Shown one piece after another: positions 55,239-64,000 of a stretch of 64,000 nucleotides of DNA (position 1 is its first letter; the number at the start of each line of letters is the position of its first letter). Position numbers and translations under genes: made by a program. The DNA is taken from positions 10,020,501-10,084,500 of the forward strand of contig NC_088916.1 of the NCBI RefSeq assembly GCF_963576675.1, given 5' to 3'. The notes beneath the pieces were generated by a model. That model was given only the letters and a program-made list of their open reading frames with translations. It ran no database searches and had not been told where the DNA came from. The DNA is from Euphorbia lathyris. Taxonomy: Eukaryota > Streptophyta > Magnoliopsida > Malpighiales > Euphorbiaceae.

Positions 55239-56593
55239 TGTTGAAACACCTTTCCACAGGATTTTGATTTGACAAAATTAATTAAGTGAAAGTAAATATT
55301 CTATAACACACTAAGTTTAAATGCTTTGATTTAGTGTTACTAATGTGTTTGTTCAATGTTGAGTTTATAATTTATCATAAGACATAAAGATCATAAGGCT
55401 CAAGCCCTATATGGAAATCAAGGCCCAAGTCAAACAAGCCAAAGATCACTCAGCCCGCGTATCTCCAAAACGTCGCCGTTAAAGTGATGAAACGCATGCT
55501 GAGTAAAGAAGGATCGAGAAGATCCACGTAGACAACTTCGGTATGAAGCTGCTGAGCTGTCTCGACAAAACGTGCAGGACAGCTACTGACCATAAGACAG
55601 CTTCCAGACAAAGTATTTCCTCATTAGGTAAAGGTCAGAAGACACAACAAGCTGTCTGGTTGACATTACCCAAAATGGTGGAACATACTGACTCACTGAC
55701 CGAAGAACAGAAGACGCTGGAATCTGATTGGCTAACGAGAACTGCTGGCAGACTCAGTGAAAGCGACCTGTAGCCGTTTGTCTCCAACGGTTATTTCGAA
55801 ATTCGAAATAACCAGAAGCTCTCACAGCTCTCTATAAATAGTCCATTCAGAATCCACATTCTGCAGAGAACTTTGAGCAAGAGCCGCTACGCTGACCAAA
55901 CGTATACAAAAGTTCTCCATCAAAAGCAAAGCAAAGTTCTTACACTACAAAGTCTATTCATTTGTGTAAAAGTCTAGAGTGATTGTTTTTCAATCATCTA
56001 AGGTGTTCTAGCAATTGTTGTTTAAGACAAAATCTTTATCATTTCTAGAAGTAGAAAGGAGAGGCTGGGTACTCGGTTTTAAGTACTCAGCGGAGAGATT
56101 AGGATTGAGTAGAAGTATAGAGGAAGGTACTCTTGTCATACTCAATTGCTGATATTGTAAAAGGTTTGAGGCTCTACCTTTAAAGAGCTCAGTAGAGGAT
56201 TTGAAATCTCGGAGGTGTTCCGGGGACAGGACGTAGGCTTAGAAGAAGCCGAACCTGGATAAATCTGCTGAGTGAAGTATTTCTAAACCTTAACTCCTTA
56301 TTCATATTGCTTGCTTAAAACAAACTAAAACTGACCAAGTAAAAGAGGTCAAGCTGAGTTGTGCGCTACCAACGAGAAGGTTCAGGAATAGACTCTAAGT
56401 GCTATTTCCTGACCTAAGCAATGAAGCTGTCCTAGTCACTAGTTGACTAAGCCAGTGTCTTGCTGAGTGGTAAGCGCCGCTGTTAGATAAACTTTTCTTG
56501 AAGAAAAGAAATCTTCCCAACTTATTTTAAAAAAGGTGAAATAGTTCCTAACCCCCCCTGGAACTATATTTGCAACCTTACAAGGGACTAACA
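55239..56593 (+). repeat. Sirevirus 3' LTR (1355 bp)
   Basis: Carries a 12-bp insert making TTATTTCGAAATTCGAAATA a near-perfect palindrome (55789-55810), absent in the 5' LTR. TATAAATA at about 55840-55847. Confidence 0.5.
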
Positions 56594-56598
56594 GTTAA
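56594..56598. repeat. Target-site duplication GTTAA, right
   Basis: Exact match to 45178-45182. Confidence 0.5.
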
Positions 56599-56844
56599 GG
56601 AATATTAATTCTTAAAAAATTTCATTTTGAGGTCATTTAGGTGTGTTTGGTTAGCAGATGATGATTTTATAGAGAAAGAAAATTTCAAAAAATGTAATTT
56701 TGAAAAAAAAAAATTGATTTTGCGATAAATGTCATTCTAAACAATTTTAATTCTTGAATATTTTTATTTCGAGGAGTTAGTTAAAGTTGAGTGGCCACCA
56801 ATATTAAAAAGCGTAAAGTTCAATAACCATATCGTTAATAATTA

Positions 56845-57525
56845 GGCTTAATGCTTCTCCAGCCCCCTTAACTTATCCAAATTGGTCATTTTACCCCTCC
56901 AACTCATCGAATGTCCTATTTACCCCCTTAACTCCATAAAAATGGTATTTCTCACCCCCTTAACTTGTCCAAATTTGTCATTTTACCCCTTCTCAACTCA
57001 TCGAATATCCTATTTACCCCCTTAACTCTATAAAAATGGTATTTCTCACCAATTATGATCCTATTTATTTTCTTAACTCCATAAAAAATGGTATTTCTTA
57101 TCCTTTTATAGTAGTCAAAAAAGTTGAAAAGAGAAAGAACGAATAAAAAATACAAATAACAAGAACATTAATATAAACAAGTTAAATACATTATATGTAG
57201 GGATAATGTACCAAAATAAGCCTATGATTTTTGGGGAAGTATCAATTTAGGTTCCACTTACAAAATAACATAAATATAAGTTTAACATTTAAAAAAAGTT
57301 ATCAATTTAGGCTTCGATAACGAATTGCAAGGGGTGAAAAATACCACTTTTATGGAGTTAAGGGGGTAAATAGAACATTCTATGAGTTGGAGGGATAAAT
57401 GGACAAGTTGATGGGTGAGAAATACCACTTTTATAGAGTTAAGAGGGTAAATAGAACATTCGATGAATTGATGGGGTAAAATGACCAATTTGGACAAGTT
57501 AAGGGGGTTGTGGAAGTATTAGGCC
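56845..57525. mobile_element. Long-armed Mutator-like MITE (681 bp)
   Basis: Ends GGCTTAATGCTTCTCCAG and, from the right, GGCCTAATACTTCCACA; arms of over 150 bp share CCCCCTTAACTT.TCCAAATT and GGTCATTTTACCCC. Flanks TAATAATTA (56836-56844) and TAAGAATTA (57526-57534) match at 8 of 9. One arm of a family S MITE is trapped inside (57200-57330). Confidence 0.5.
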
Positions 57526-57575
57526 TAAGAATTAAGTTTAGTGAACACAATCTTAAAAAAAATGGATAAACTTAG

Positions 57576-57938
57576 AGGTAAATTATATTCATGGCCACTC
57601 AACTTTGTCCAATTAACATTGTGGCCACTGAACTTCAATTTTTAATGGTATGACCACTAAACTTTACACTTTTTAATACCAGTGACCACTCAACTTTAAA
57701 TAAGTCCTCAAAATGACTGTTAACGACCTCAAAATGAAAATATTCAAGAATTAAAGTTCCTTAGAATATCATTAACTCTTCGATTTTTTATTTTCAGACC
57801 GCCAACGGTCGTTTTGAGGCTTTGAGTGGCTATCAATATTAAAAAGTGTAAAGTTTAGTGCATAGTGTTAAAAATTAAAGTTCAATGGCCACAATGTTAA
57901 ACGGGTAAAGTTCAGTGGCCATGGGTGTAATTTACCCG
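57576..57938. mobile_element. Complete TGGCCACT-family MITE (363 bp)
   Basis: Exact 9-bp duplications TAAACTTAG at 57567-57575 and 57939-57947. Inverted arms over 100 bp: GGTAAATTATATTCATGGCC versus GGGTAAATTACACCCATGGC. It inserted within an older member of its own family (45005-57972). Confidence 0.5.
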
Positions 57939-58299
57939 TAAACTTAGTGGCCATGTGTTGTGTAATTTAACCAAACAAACTTTTATAAGTTTAACACGAG
58001 GAGGTGAGGTGTCGCTGTCATCTTATTTGATACCAAGATCTGACGCAATACATAGCAACGATTACAGCTACAAATTGACTCAATTTGGTTCTAATCGTTT
58101 GTATCGAAAGAAAGTACAGTTGCCATTTACTATTTGTTGATGTCCCTCCCCTCTTTCTCCTGCTCCGCCGTGCATCGGTGGTGTAAATTTCATCGGTGTT
58201 CCCTTCCTAAAGACATACTGCAACTCAACCACGTTTTGATTCTGATTCCGCTACCAAAACCATCAATTGATAGTCATGAACCCATACAAATTACCCTCA

Positions 58300-58492
58300 C
58301 ACTGCCTCATTTGCTGCCGCTGTGTTTGCCGGTAATTTTCATTTCGTAATTAAGTTTGCCGCTGTTATTTACTTCTTTTGTGAGTTTATTTTACTTCTTC
58401 GATTTCAACAGTGATAGATCCCGGCGATGAGGTTTTGCTGATTGACCCTTCTTTTCCTTCTTAATGAGGGGTTGAAGGAATTCCTTGTAAGT
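58300..58492 (+). pseudogene. Aminotransferase fragment, copy D, splice sites intact
   Basis: CA TTT GCT GCC GCT GTG TTT GCC G, then GT at 58332, AG at 58410-58411, then TG ATA GAT CCC GGC GAT. Across the intron the sense is FAAAVFAVIDPGDEVLLIDP followed by SF, which is the fold-type I aminotransferase stretch ahead of the substrate-binding turn. It stops at TAA soon after CCTTCTTAA. Catalytic Lys and the rest are absent. The kept reading phase across the intron shows it came from genomic DNA of a real gene. Specific enzyme not identifiable. Confidence 0.5.
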
Positions 58493-59240
58493 TTTTCTTT
58501 GGCACTTTGTATTTTGATTCTGAATTGAGCTGAAGATTAATAGTAATTATTGTCAATTGTAAGAATTTTGAAGTTCTTAAATATTGGGATTTGCTTCAGG
58601 TGTTCATGGGGTCTTTTACTGGCAGAACGAAAGCTCTGAATCTCTCATATCAAACAGGTAAGGGAATAAGGATTCTATTTATGATGAATTAGCATTTTTT
58701 TTTTTTGTGTGTGAAAAATCATAGTATTTTGAATAGTCAGTAGAGTAGAAATTCAATTTGTTGTTCGAAATAGAGGAAGCAGGAGTAGTTCTTATTATTG
58801 TTCTTTGAACGAGATCCCCAATTTTTGCTTTTTTACTCCTTATCCTACCTGTTTTCTTATTTGTGTAATAATTTTATGAACATATAAAAATAAAACGTCA
58901 TTTTTCAATTTCAAGGTCGAAATATTAATTTTTCTTTTATTTTCAATTTCGAAAACCGAAAACTGGGAAAAGAGAAATGAAAAATGTTTCCTAAACCTGA
59001 AAAATGTAATGAAAATGAAGATTTAATATTTTGATTGCATATAGTTCCAAATCAAAAAATTGATTCAAAATTTGCAACTTCAGAAACTTTCTGCTAAGTA
59101 AATCATGATATGAGGTTGTATGCTGATTTAATTGAGTGGATGCTTCAGGTCACATGTGCTGTTGCTCCATGTGCGCTAGACTTGGGGAAGGGCCCCTTTC
59201 TGCTGCTACATATGCACTAGACTAAATCTATGCAGCCTTT

Positions 59241-59989
59241 GGGATGGAAACTATCAAATTTTATGGATATCAAGACACAGTATGTGATGAGAAGGGGAGA
59301 CATTTGTTCAAGAACTGTTTCATTGAAGGCACGGTTGATTTTATATTCGGGAACGTTATATTTGGCAAAATATTATTTGTTATTGTTATCGTTATTATAT
59401 ATGATTAATTAATAAAAAATTGCTGTTTTCAGAGATACATGTTCTAAAACAAGATTGGAACACAGTGCTCAGCACGAGGAAAGCAAGAGGCGAATGAAGA
59501 TTCAGGTTTTTCATTAGTACATTGCAGCATAAATGGAGATATTCCTGTATGGAAGGACTTGGGGCGAGCTTGGATGAAAATGCTTCAAGTGGTGTTTGCC
59601 TATTGTACTATGAATGATACTATTTATTCTGTAGCCTGGGGCACTTTTGGAAGAGCACCACAGTAAGAGTTTTTATATTTTATTTTCTAATGTAATGTAA
59701 ATTGTGATGTAATTAAATATGAATGCATTGCAGGAATTTCTTGTTTGGTGTATACAAAAACGCAGGACCGGGATCAGTTTTTCAAGGGCGTGCCCCATTT
59801 GCTAAGCAATTGGATGATGCAGGAGCCAAACCTTTGCTCAATCTTGGCTACATTCAAGCTTCTAAATGGCTGCTTACACCCAAAGCAGGCCGATCTCCGA
59901 TGCTTCCAGATTCAGGCCGTCCATTTTTTGACCTGTCTGCTGTCCAACCACCTACTCCAAGTTCTGCTGCTACATATGCACTAAACTAA
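59241..59989 (+). pseudogene. Pectinesterase fragments, copy D
   Basis: Three exon-like pieces in gene order. 59241-59370: [20 protein letters not shown], then [13 protein letters not shown], the pectinesterase core with the catalytic Asp of VDFIFG and the Gln of YQDT. 59433-59664: after CTGTTTTCAG, QEANEDSGFSLVHCSINGDI, then DLGRAWMKMLQVVFAYCTMN (catalytic Arg/Trp motif GRAW). 59734-59890: NFLFGVYKNAGPGSVFQGRA and AKQLDDAGAKPLLNLGYIQA, the C-terminal end. The frame then runs on in unrelated residues to 59989. A short deletion near 59475 and loss of the N-terminal half make it non-functional. The enzyme trims methyl esters from cell-wall pectin. Confidence 0.5.
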
Positions 59990-60900
59990 AACTTTGAAGC
60001 CTTTGGGATGGAAACTACCAAATGGCGAGGGGCCAATTTCTGCTGGTCCGTTTGCACTACACCAAAACTATGCAGCCATCATGGGGTCTGCCAACAATGT
60101 GCAATCTTCCAGCCTTGAATGCATCAGTGAACGGGCTGATTACACCAATGCAACAGCAATCCCAACTTGAACCACAGTGAAGTTCCTTGGAGGAGCCGTC
60201 AACAGTCATCCATGAATGATAATAGGCTGCCTGATCTCGGTTTTCCACTTTGAGCTTATTATCTTCATGCCTCATATCGAAAACAGCTTCAAGTTTGTCA
60301 TGTTTTTCAGCTCCTGAGATCTTTTTTAGGCACCCTTGGACAAAAATCAAACAAGCCCAGATGATACTGCTGATGTACTGCCATTGCTTCAAAGTCCAAG
60401 TTTTGATTGCAGAGTTGAGTCGAGATATTGTAGGAGAGGCCGATAGGGTAGGATAGTTTTCATGTTGTTAAGTTAGACACTGGTAATCTCTTGCTATTAT
60501 TTTGATATCATGAAACTAATGTTTGAGGTTTGAAGTTGTAGGACTAAAAGTGGTTCCTAATCAAGTAGATCAGACTTAATTCGGAAAGATGATGAAAGGC
60601 ATTTATTTGGTAGTCTTGATTCGAATATGACTGAAGAAAGAAATGATTTTTTAGAAAATGAATATCTTCCTATTCATATGCAGAAGTGATGTGATGTGCT
60701 TATTTGTTGTATGCCTCTTTTATTCTCCATCTGTGTGCTTTTGTGCTATTTTCTGGTTGAAGATGTGTGTATGAGGCTGAGAAAGTTGCTGGCATTGCAT
60801 AATGAAGCTGCAAAATACTGCTATAGTTGATGTTGATATAGAGGCATGTTGAATTTTTATCCAGGTTGGACAACATGAATCTTGCATATGTATCTTCAAA

Positions 60901-62149
60901 CAACTATAACTCGTATTGGAGAAGAAGATGATTTCAGATTAATCTCGCGCTCTTTATCTTATCTGAACGAATTCCTCTGGACGAACAAATCCAGAGGGGA
61001 TTTGAGCAACGACTATCAGCATTGGAACGTCCTTAGGACCCTTTACTGTTTTGAGTTCTCTAAAAGTTTGAAAAGTAACTTAGAGCTACATTAACACCTC
61101 ATTTATAAATGTTGTTAATAGATCTGGTGCCCTAGACAGAAACTAATTTTAGATGACATATTTGGAATAATTTGCTATACATCTCCAGTGTTTCTATTTA
61201 TTTTGTAATTGATTTTCAAACTTTCTTATTCCTGATTTTCTATGATCTAATATAGGGGAATAGTTTGGAAGGAAAAAGGAATAGTTACCAAATAGGAAAA
61301 TCTTTTTTTTTTCTTTATTCAATATTTTCATCAAATAAAACCTTATTAAGAGTTAAATATTTTAGGTAGTTTTACTCAATTTTATTTTTTTCACCATGTT
61401 GCTTTTTCTTTTACCCTTTTTCATTTTTTTTATTTAATTATATTAAATTGTTGCTTTTCTTTTGTTTTGGTTGTTGGTCAATTTCAGTTGGTTAATCAGA
61501 TTAAATTGGGACGATGGAACTGAGGTGTCACTTCTTCCCTTTCTTCATTTTTTAGTGATAAAAAATATTGTATAATATATTAATTTTAATTATATTATTA
61601 TATTTATCTATAAAAAGATTTTAAATGAATCCATAAAATCTCTTTAATTCTTCGCATATTTATATATAAATATAAAACAGTAATGATGAAGCTGAAGTGC
61701 CACTTTTTTTTACTGATAAAAAAATATAATATAATATATAATATATTAAATTTAATTATATTATTATATTTATCTATAAAAAATTATTTAAAGTAAATGT
61801 AAAAATAAAATAGTAATATTTAATTTATATAGCACTTTTATATCATTAATTGTAATTATTAGATTATATTTTTGTTATTAATATTTATATGTTAAGATGA
61901 ATCCGTACATCGCACGAGCCAAAAATTAATTATGAGATTAAATTGGTTGAATTTCAAAGCGGTTCATTATAAGTTTAAATATGGTGAAATTATATAAAAT
62001 TGTATTTTCGTTTTGGCTTTATTTGGGAAATATAATTAACATACGTGGTTAAGGAATATAAATTTATAGATCACTTGTGGTTTTAGCACCAGGGCATATT
62101 CGTTTGAATTAGTTTCATCACTAGGGAAAACAGTAAATCAATTGAATCC
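60901..62149. other. AT-rich stretch, nothing recognised
   Basis: Runs of ATATAATATA and ATTATATTATTATATTTATC occur twice (61560-61620 and 61740-61790) in similar order, suggesting an old duplication. No gene. Confidence 0.5.
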
Positions 62150-62345
62150 AATGGCGGAGTCAGAATTGAACATCGCATTTAAAAAATATTAAATAATACT
62201 TCAAAAAATTTGTGCTTATAGCCAGAATGGTGGCACTAGGGACAACAATAAATCAACTGAATTCAGTAGCATAGTCAGGATCTATTTACTGAATTCAGTA
62301 GCGGAGTCAGGATAAATAGAATTTAGTAGCGGAGTCACGATCTAA
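62150..62345. repeat. Cluster of hAT-terminus-like words
   Basis: AATGGCGGAGTCAGAATTG, CAGTAGCATAGTCAGGATC, CAGTAGCGGAGTCAGGATA and TAGTAGCGGAGTCACGATC occur within 200 bp, alternating with AAATCAATTGAATCC/AAATCAACTGAATTC. Looks like tandemly repeated hAT end sequence. Confidence 0.5.
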
Positions 62346-62486
62346 ACGTCACAGTTAAAAAAAAAATTAAATGATATTTCAAAAAATTAAATTAAATGAT
62401 ACTTCAAAAAATTAAATGTGGGGTTTTCCAGTCGGTAAAAGGGTCGGTCGTTCAATACCTTTGAGAAGCTGAGGTAAATCTGAAGT

Positions 62487-62773
62487 TGTAAGTGCAATTG
62501 ATGATGATAGATATTAGTGTGTACAGTTGAATATTAATGATACAACTGTATATTAATGATAGACAACTGTAATTACTGTTGTAAATTAATTATCTCTGTA
62601 ATTAGGTGGTAGTTGGTCTCTCCTTAATTAGCCCTCTTAATTAGCTCCTAAAAAGTAGCAATCTTCAAATTTGCTAGCAATCATTTTGTACAAATAGGTT
62701 AAGCCTTTCAATGAGATGACAGATTTCTTCTCTCTAAGAACTGTATCCAGATTCTCTCTCTCTAAATTTATCA
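62487..62773 (+). repeat. Copia 5' LTR at the right edge
   Basis: About 287 bp ending TTTATCA, short and AT-rich, with repeats of GTATATTAATGATA-like words near 62520-62580 and a (CT)n-rich end. Confidence 0.5.
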
Positions 62774-62786
62774 TGGTATCAGAGCC
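62774..62786 (+). other. Primer-binding site (initiator Met tRNA type), right-edge copia
   Basis: TGGTATCAGAGCC directly after the LTR. Confidence 0.5.
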
Positions 62787-62921
62787 ATTTAGACTATCTT
62801 GAATTTTTGGTTTCTTTACTGTGTTTTTGTTTCTTGGGTTGTTCGAAATTCTGGGTCTTTGCGATTTTTGGGTTATTTATTTTGGTTGGCCATCTTCTTG
62901 TTTTCTATTTGGCGTTGAATT

Positions 62922-64000
62922 ATGCTGTCTTCAGAGACCAATCAGGCCATGGCCATCGGATTTTCGGGCAAGAATTATTCAGCATGGGAGTTTCAGCTCC
63001 GGATGTTTTTGAAGGGGAAAGAGCTTTGACGTCATATTGACAGGTCTTCTCCTTCCCCTGAGGAAGATAAAGCACGCAATGAATGGGAGATAAAGGATAC
63101 CAGAATTGTGTCCCAGATCATAGGCTCTATTGAAGTTCATATGTTGAATAGTTTGCGTTCCTTTTCTATTGCCAAGGGTATGTGGGATTATCTAAAGCGT
63201 ATATATCATACACAGCTCATCGTTTTCAATTGGAATGTGAGATTAACAATTTCAGTCAAGCTAATCTTTCTATTGAGCAGTATTATTCTAGATTTCTTAA
63301 CCTATGGAGCGAATATTCTTGAATTATTTATGCAAAGGTTCCTAGCGAGGTTCTAGCTAGTCTTCAATCCATTCATGAAGATAGTCGACATGATCAGTTC
63401 TTGATGAAATTGAGACCTGAATTTGAAGTTGCTCGGGCTGGAATGCTAAATAGAAACCTAGTTCCCTCATTAGATCTGTGTGTTGGCGAATTATTACGTG
63501 AGGAACAGAGATTGGCTACACAAGCTATTATTGGTGCATCCAATGACCCATCTAAAATTATCAATATTGCGTATGTTGCTCAAGGAAAGAATCGAGGAAA
63601 GGGACAACTGCAGTGCTATAGTTGCAAGGAGTATGGGCATATTGCTCGTAATTGCAGTAAGAAATTTTGCAATTATTGTAAACAGACCGGGCATATTATA
63701 AAGGATTGTTCCACTTGTCCAGAAAACCGTCAAATTAGAGGTTTACAAGTTGTTGTTTCGGGTGATCGTGGAGCTATACCTCCATCTGCACCATATCCCA
63801 CTGCTAACCAATCTACTATCACTCCAGAGATGGTCCAACAAATGATTTTATCAGCATTTTCTGCTCTAAGTCTTCAAGGGCAAGGTAAAAATGTTCTTTC
63901 TCGTTGGCTTGTTGATTCTGGCGCATCTAATAACATGACTGGCTCTTCCTATTTTTTACAAAATCTTCGGAAATATACTAGGACATAAAATATACAGGTT
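62922..64000 (+). pseudogene. Copia gag and protease start, broken, running off the edge
   Basis: The ATG at 62922 gives AMAIGFSGKNYSAWEFQLRM, a copia gag N-terminus. A TGA at 63027 follows KGKEL, where Trp is usual. The frame continues RHIDRSSPSPEEDK to about 63210, then shifts phase, with a further TGA in the next piece (near 63320) before 63401, where it is open again. Two zinc knuckles CYSCKEYGHIARNC and CNYCKQTGHIIKDC lie at about 63619 and 63670. Protease WLVDSGASNNMTG is near 63903. Another phase change near 63985 ends the frame. It would package RNA and start polyprotein processing if whole. Probably an old copy. Confidence 0.5.

Larger units (their letters stand above)
45183..56593 (+). 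mobile_element. Sirevirus-like Ty1/copia element, nearly intact, with a third ORF
   Basis: 11.4 kb with LTRs of 1341 and 1355 bp, Met-tRNA primer site, gag, pol in copia order, a 980-codon frame after pol, and three purine tracts before the 3' LTR. A large gag, pol of this type, an extra ORF3 and repeated purine tracts fit the Sirevirus (SIRE1/Maximus) lineage. By eye the LTRs differ by about 11 substitutions, mostly transitions, and three indels. One 1-nt deletion in RT was the only coding lesion found. Confidence 0.5.
45005..57972. mobile_element. MITE (family TGGCCACT) swollen by later insertions
   Basis: Left end GGGTAAATTATACATATGG, then TGGCCACTGAA; right end from outside GGTTAAATTACACAACACATG, then GGCCACTAA. 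Own sequence is left at 45005-45182, 56599-56844, 57535-57566 and 57948-57972, the rest being a Sirevirus and two MITEs. Same family as the complete copy 57576-57938. Flanking duplication not clear. Confidence 0.5.
57985..60900 (+). repeat. Gene-fragment block, copy D (most complete)
   Basis: Order: TTATTTGATACCAAGATCTG start, aminotransferase exon pair (58300-58492), a small unassigned exon-like piece VFMGSFTGRTKALNLSYQTG (58601-58660), pectinesterase pieces (59241-59890), an unassigned frame to 59989, and a tail shared with A, C and E. Introns with GT/AG ends are kept. Confidence 0.5.
62487..64000 (+). mobile_element. Ty1/copia element, left end only
   Basis: LTR, primer site and gag start are seen; the rest lies beyond the right edge. 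LTR start placed at TGTAAGTGCAATTG (62487), which is uncertain because the partner LTR is not visible. Confidence 0.5.

Noticed and set aside
59890..60180. Open residues after the pectinesterase C-terminus as a fused domain
   Set aside because: No family recognised; more likely read-through into unrelated block sequence.

Overview
The window is a transposon-dominated stretch of a flowering-plant nuclear genome, probably a dicot. It is AT-rich and holds plant-type LTR retrotransposons (a chromovirus, a Tat-lineage Ty3/gypsy, a Sirevirus-like Ty1/copia), L1-type LINE pieces, hAT- and Mutator-like MITEs, an Au-like SINE, and broken pieces of plant genes (MADS-box, pectinesterase, aminotransferase) with introns. 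I found no intact host gene, rRNA, tRNA or CRISPR array. All gene-like reading frames are transposon proteins or captured fragments.

Layout. 1-1674: minus-strand LINE ORF1 running off the left edge. 1797-2290: hAT-like GC-rich end and a fold-back MITE. 2321-3600: duplicated block A with a MADS-box fragment. 5659-7341: minus-strand 5' remnant of a Tat-type gypsy. 7733-30296: a three-level nest. A chromovirus (7733-30296, target duplication AGTTT) was hit in its integrase gene by a Ty1/copia element (11607-29090, AGGAC), which was hit at the protease/integrase boundary by a Tat-lineage gypsy element (15796-24087, CAGTG). All three target-site duplications are exact. The chromovirus itself split block B (7617-7732 and 30302 onward).

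30302-42300: blocks B, C and E of the gene-fragment family, a SINE, fold-back MITEs, a LINE zinc-finger remnant, three copies of a TIR element with a GC-rich palindromic core, a hAT MITE with exact 8-bp duplication, and a second duplicated block (33190-33631 and 41799-42250). 42700-44717: a three-level nest of DNA transposons (Mutator-like MITE, hAT inside it, Mutator-like MITE inside that). 45005-57972: one MITE swollen by a Sirevirus-like copia (45183-56593, GTTAA) and two more MITEs. 57985-60900: block D, the best copy of the gene-fragment family. 62487-64000: left end of another Ty1/copia element running off the right edge.

How it works together: each autonomous-type element carries gag (capsid, RNA binding), protease, integrase, reverse transcriptase and RNase H between LTRs with promoter and priming sites. 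Every copy is broken. The Sirevirus is nearest to intact, with one 1-nt deletion in pol seen, and it has an intact 980-codon third frame of unknown function. The Tat element has an antisense coiled-coil frame and an 83-bp tandem array in its 3' region. LTR divergence counted by eye gives about 0.4% (Tat), 0.8% (Sirevirus), 2% (inner copia) and 2% (chromovirus), which agrees with the nesting order.
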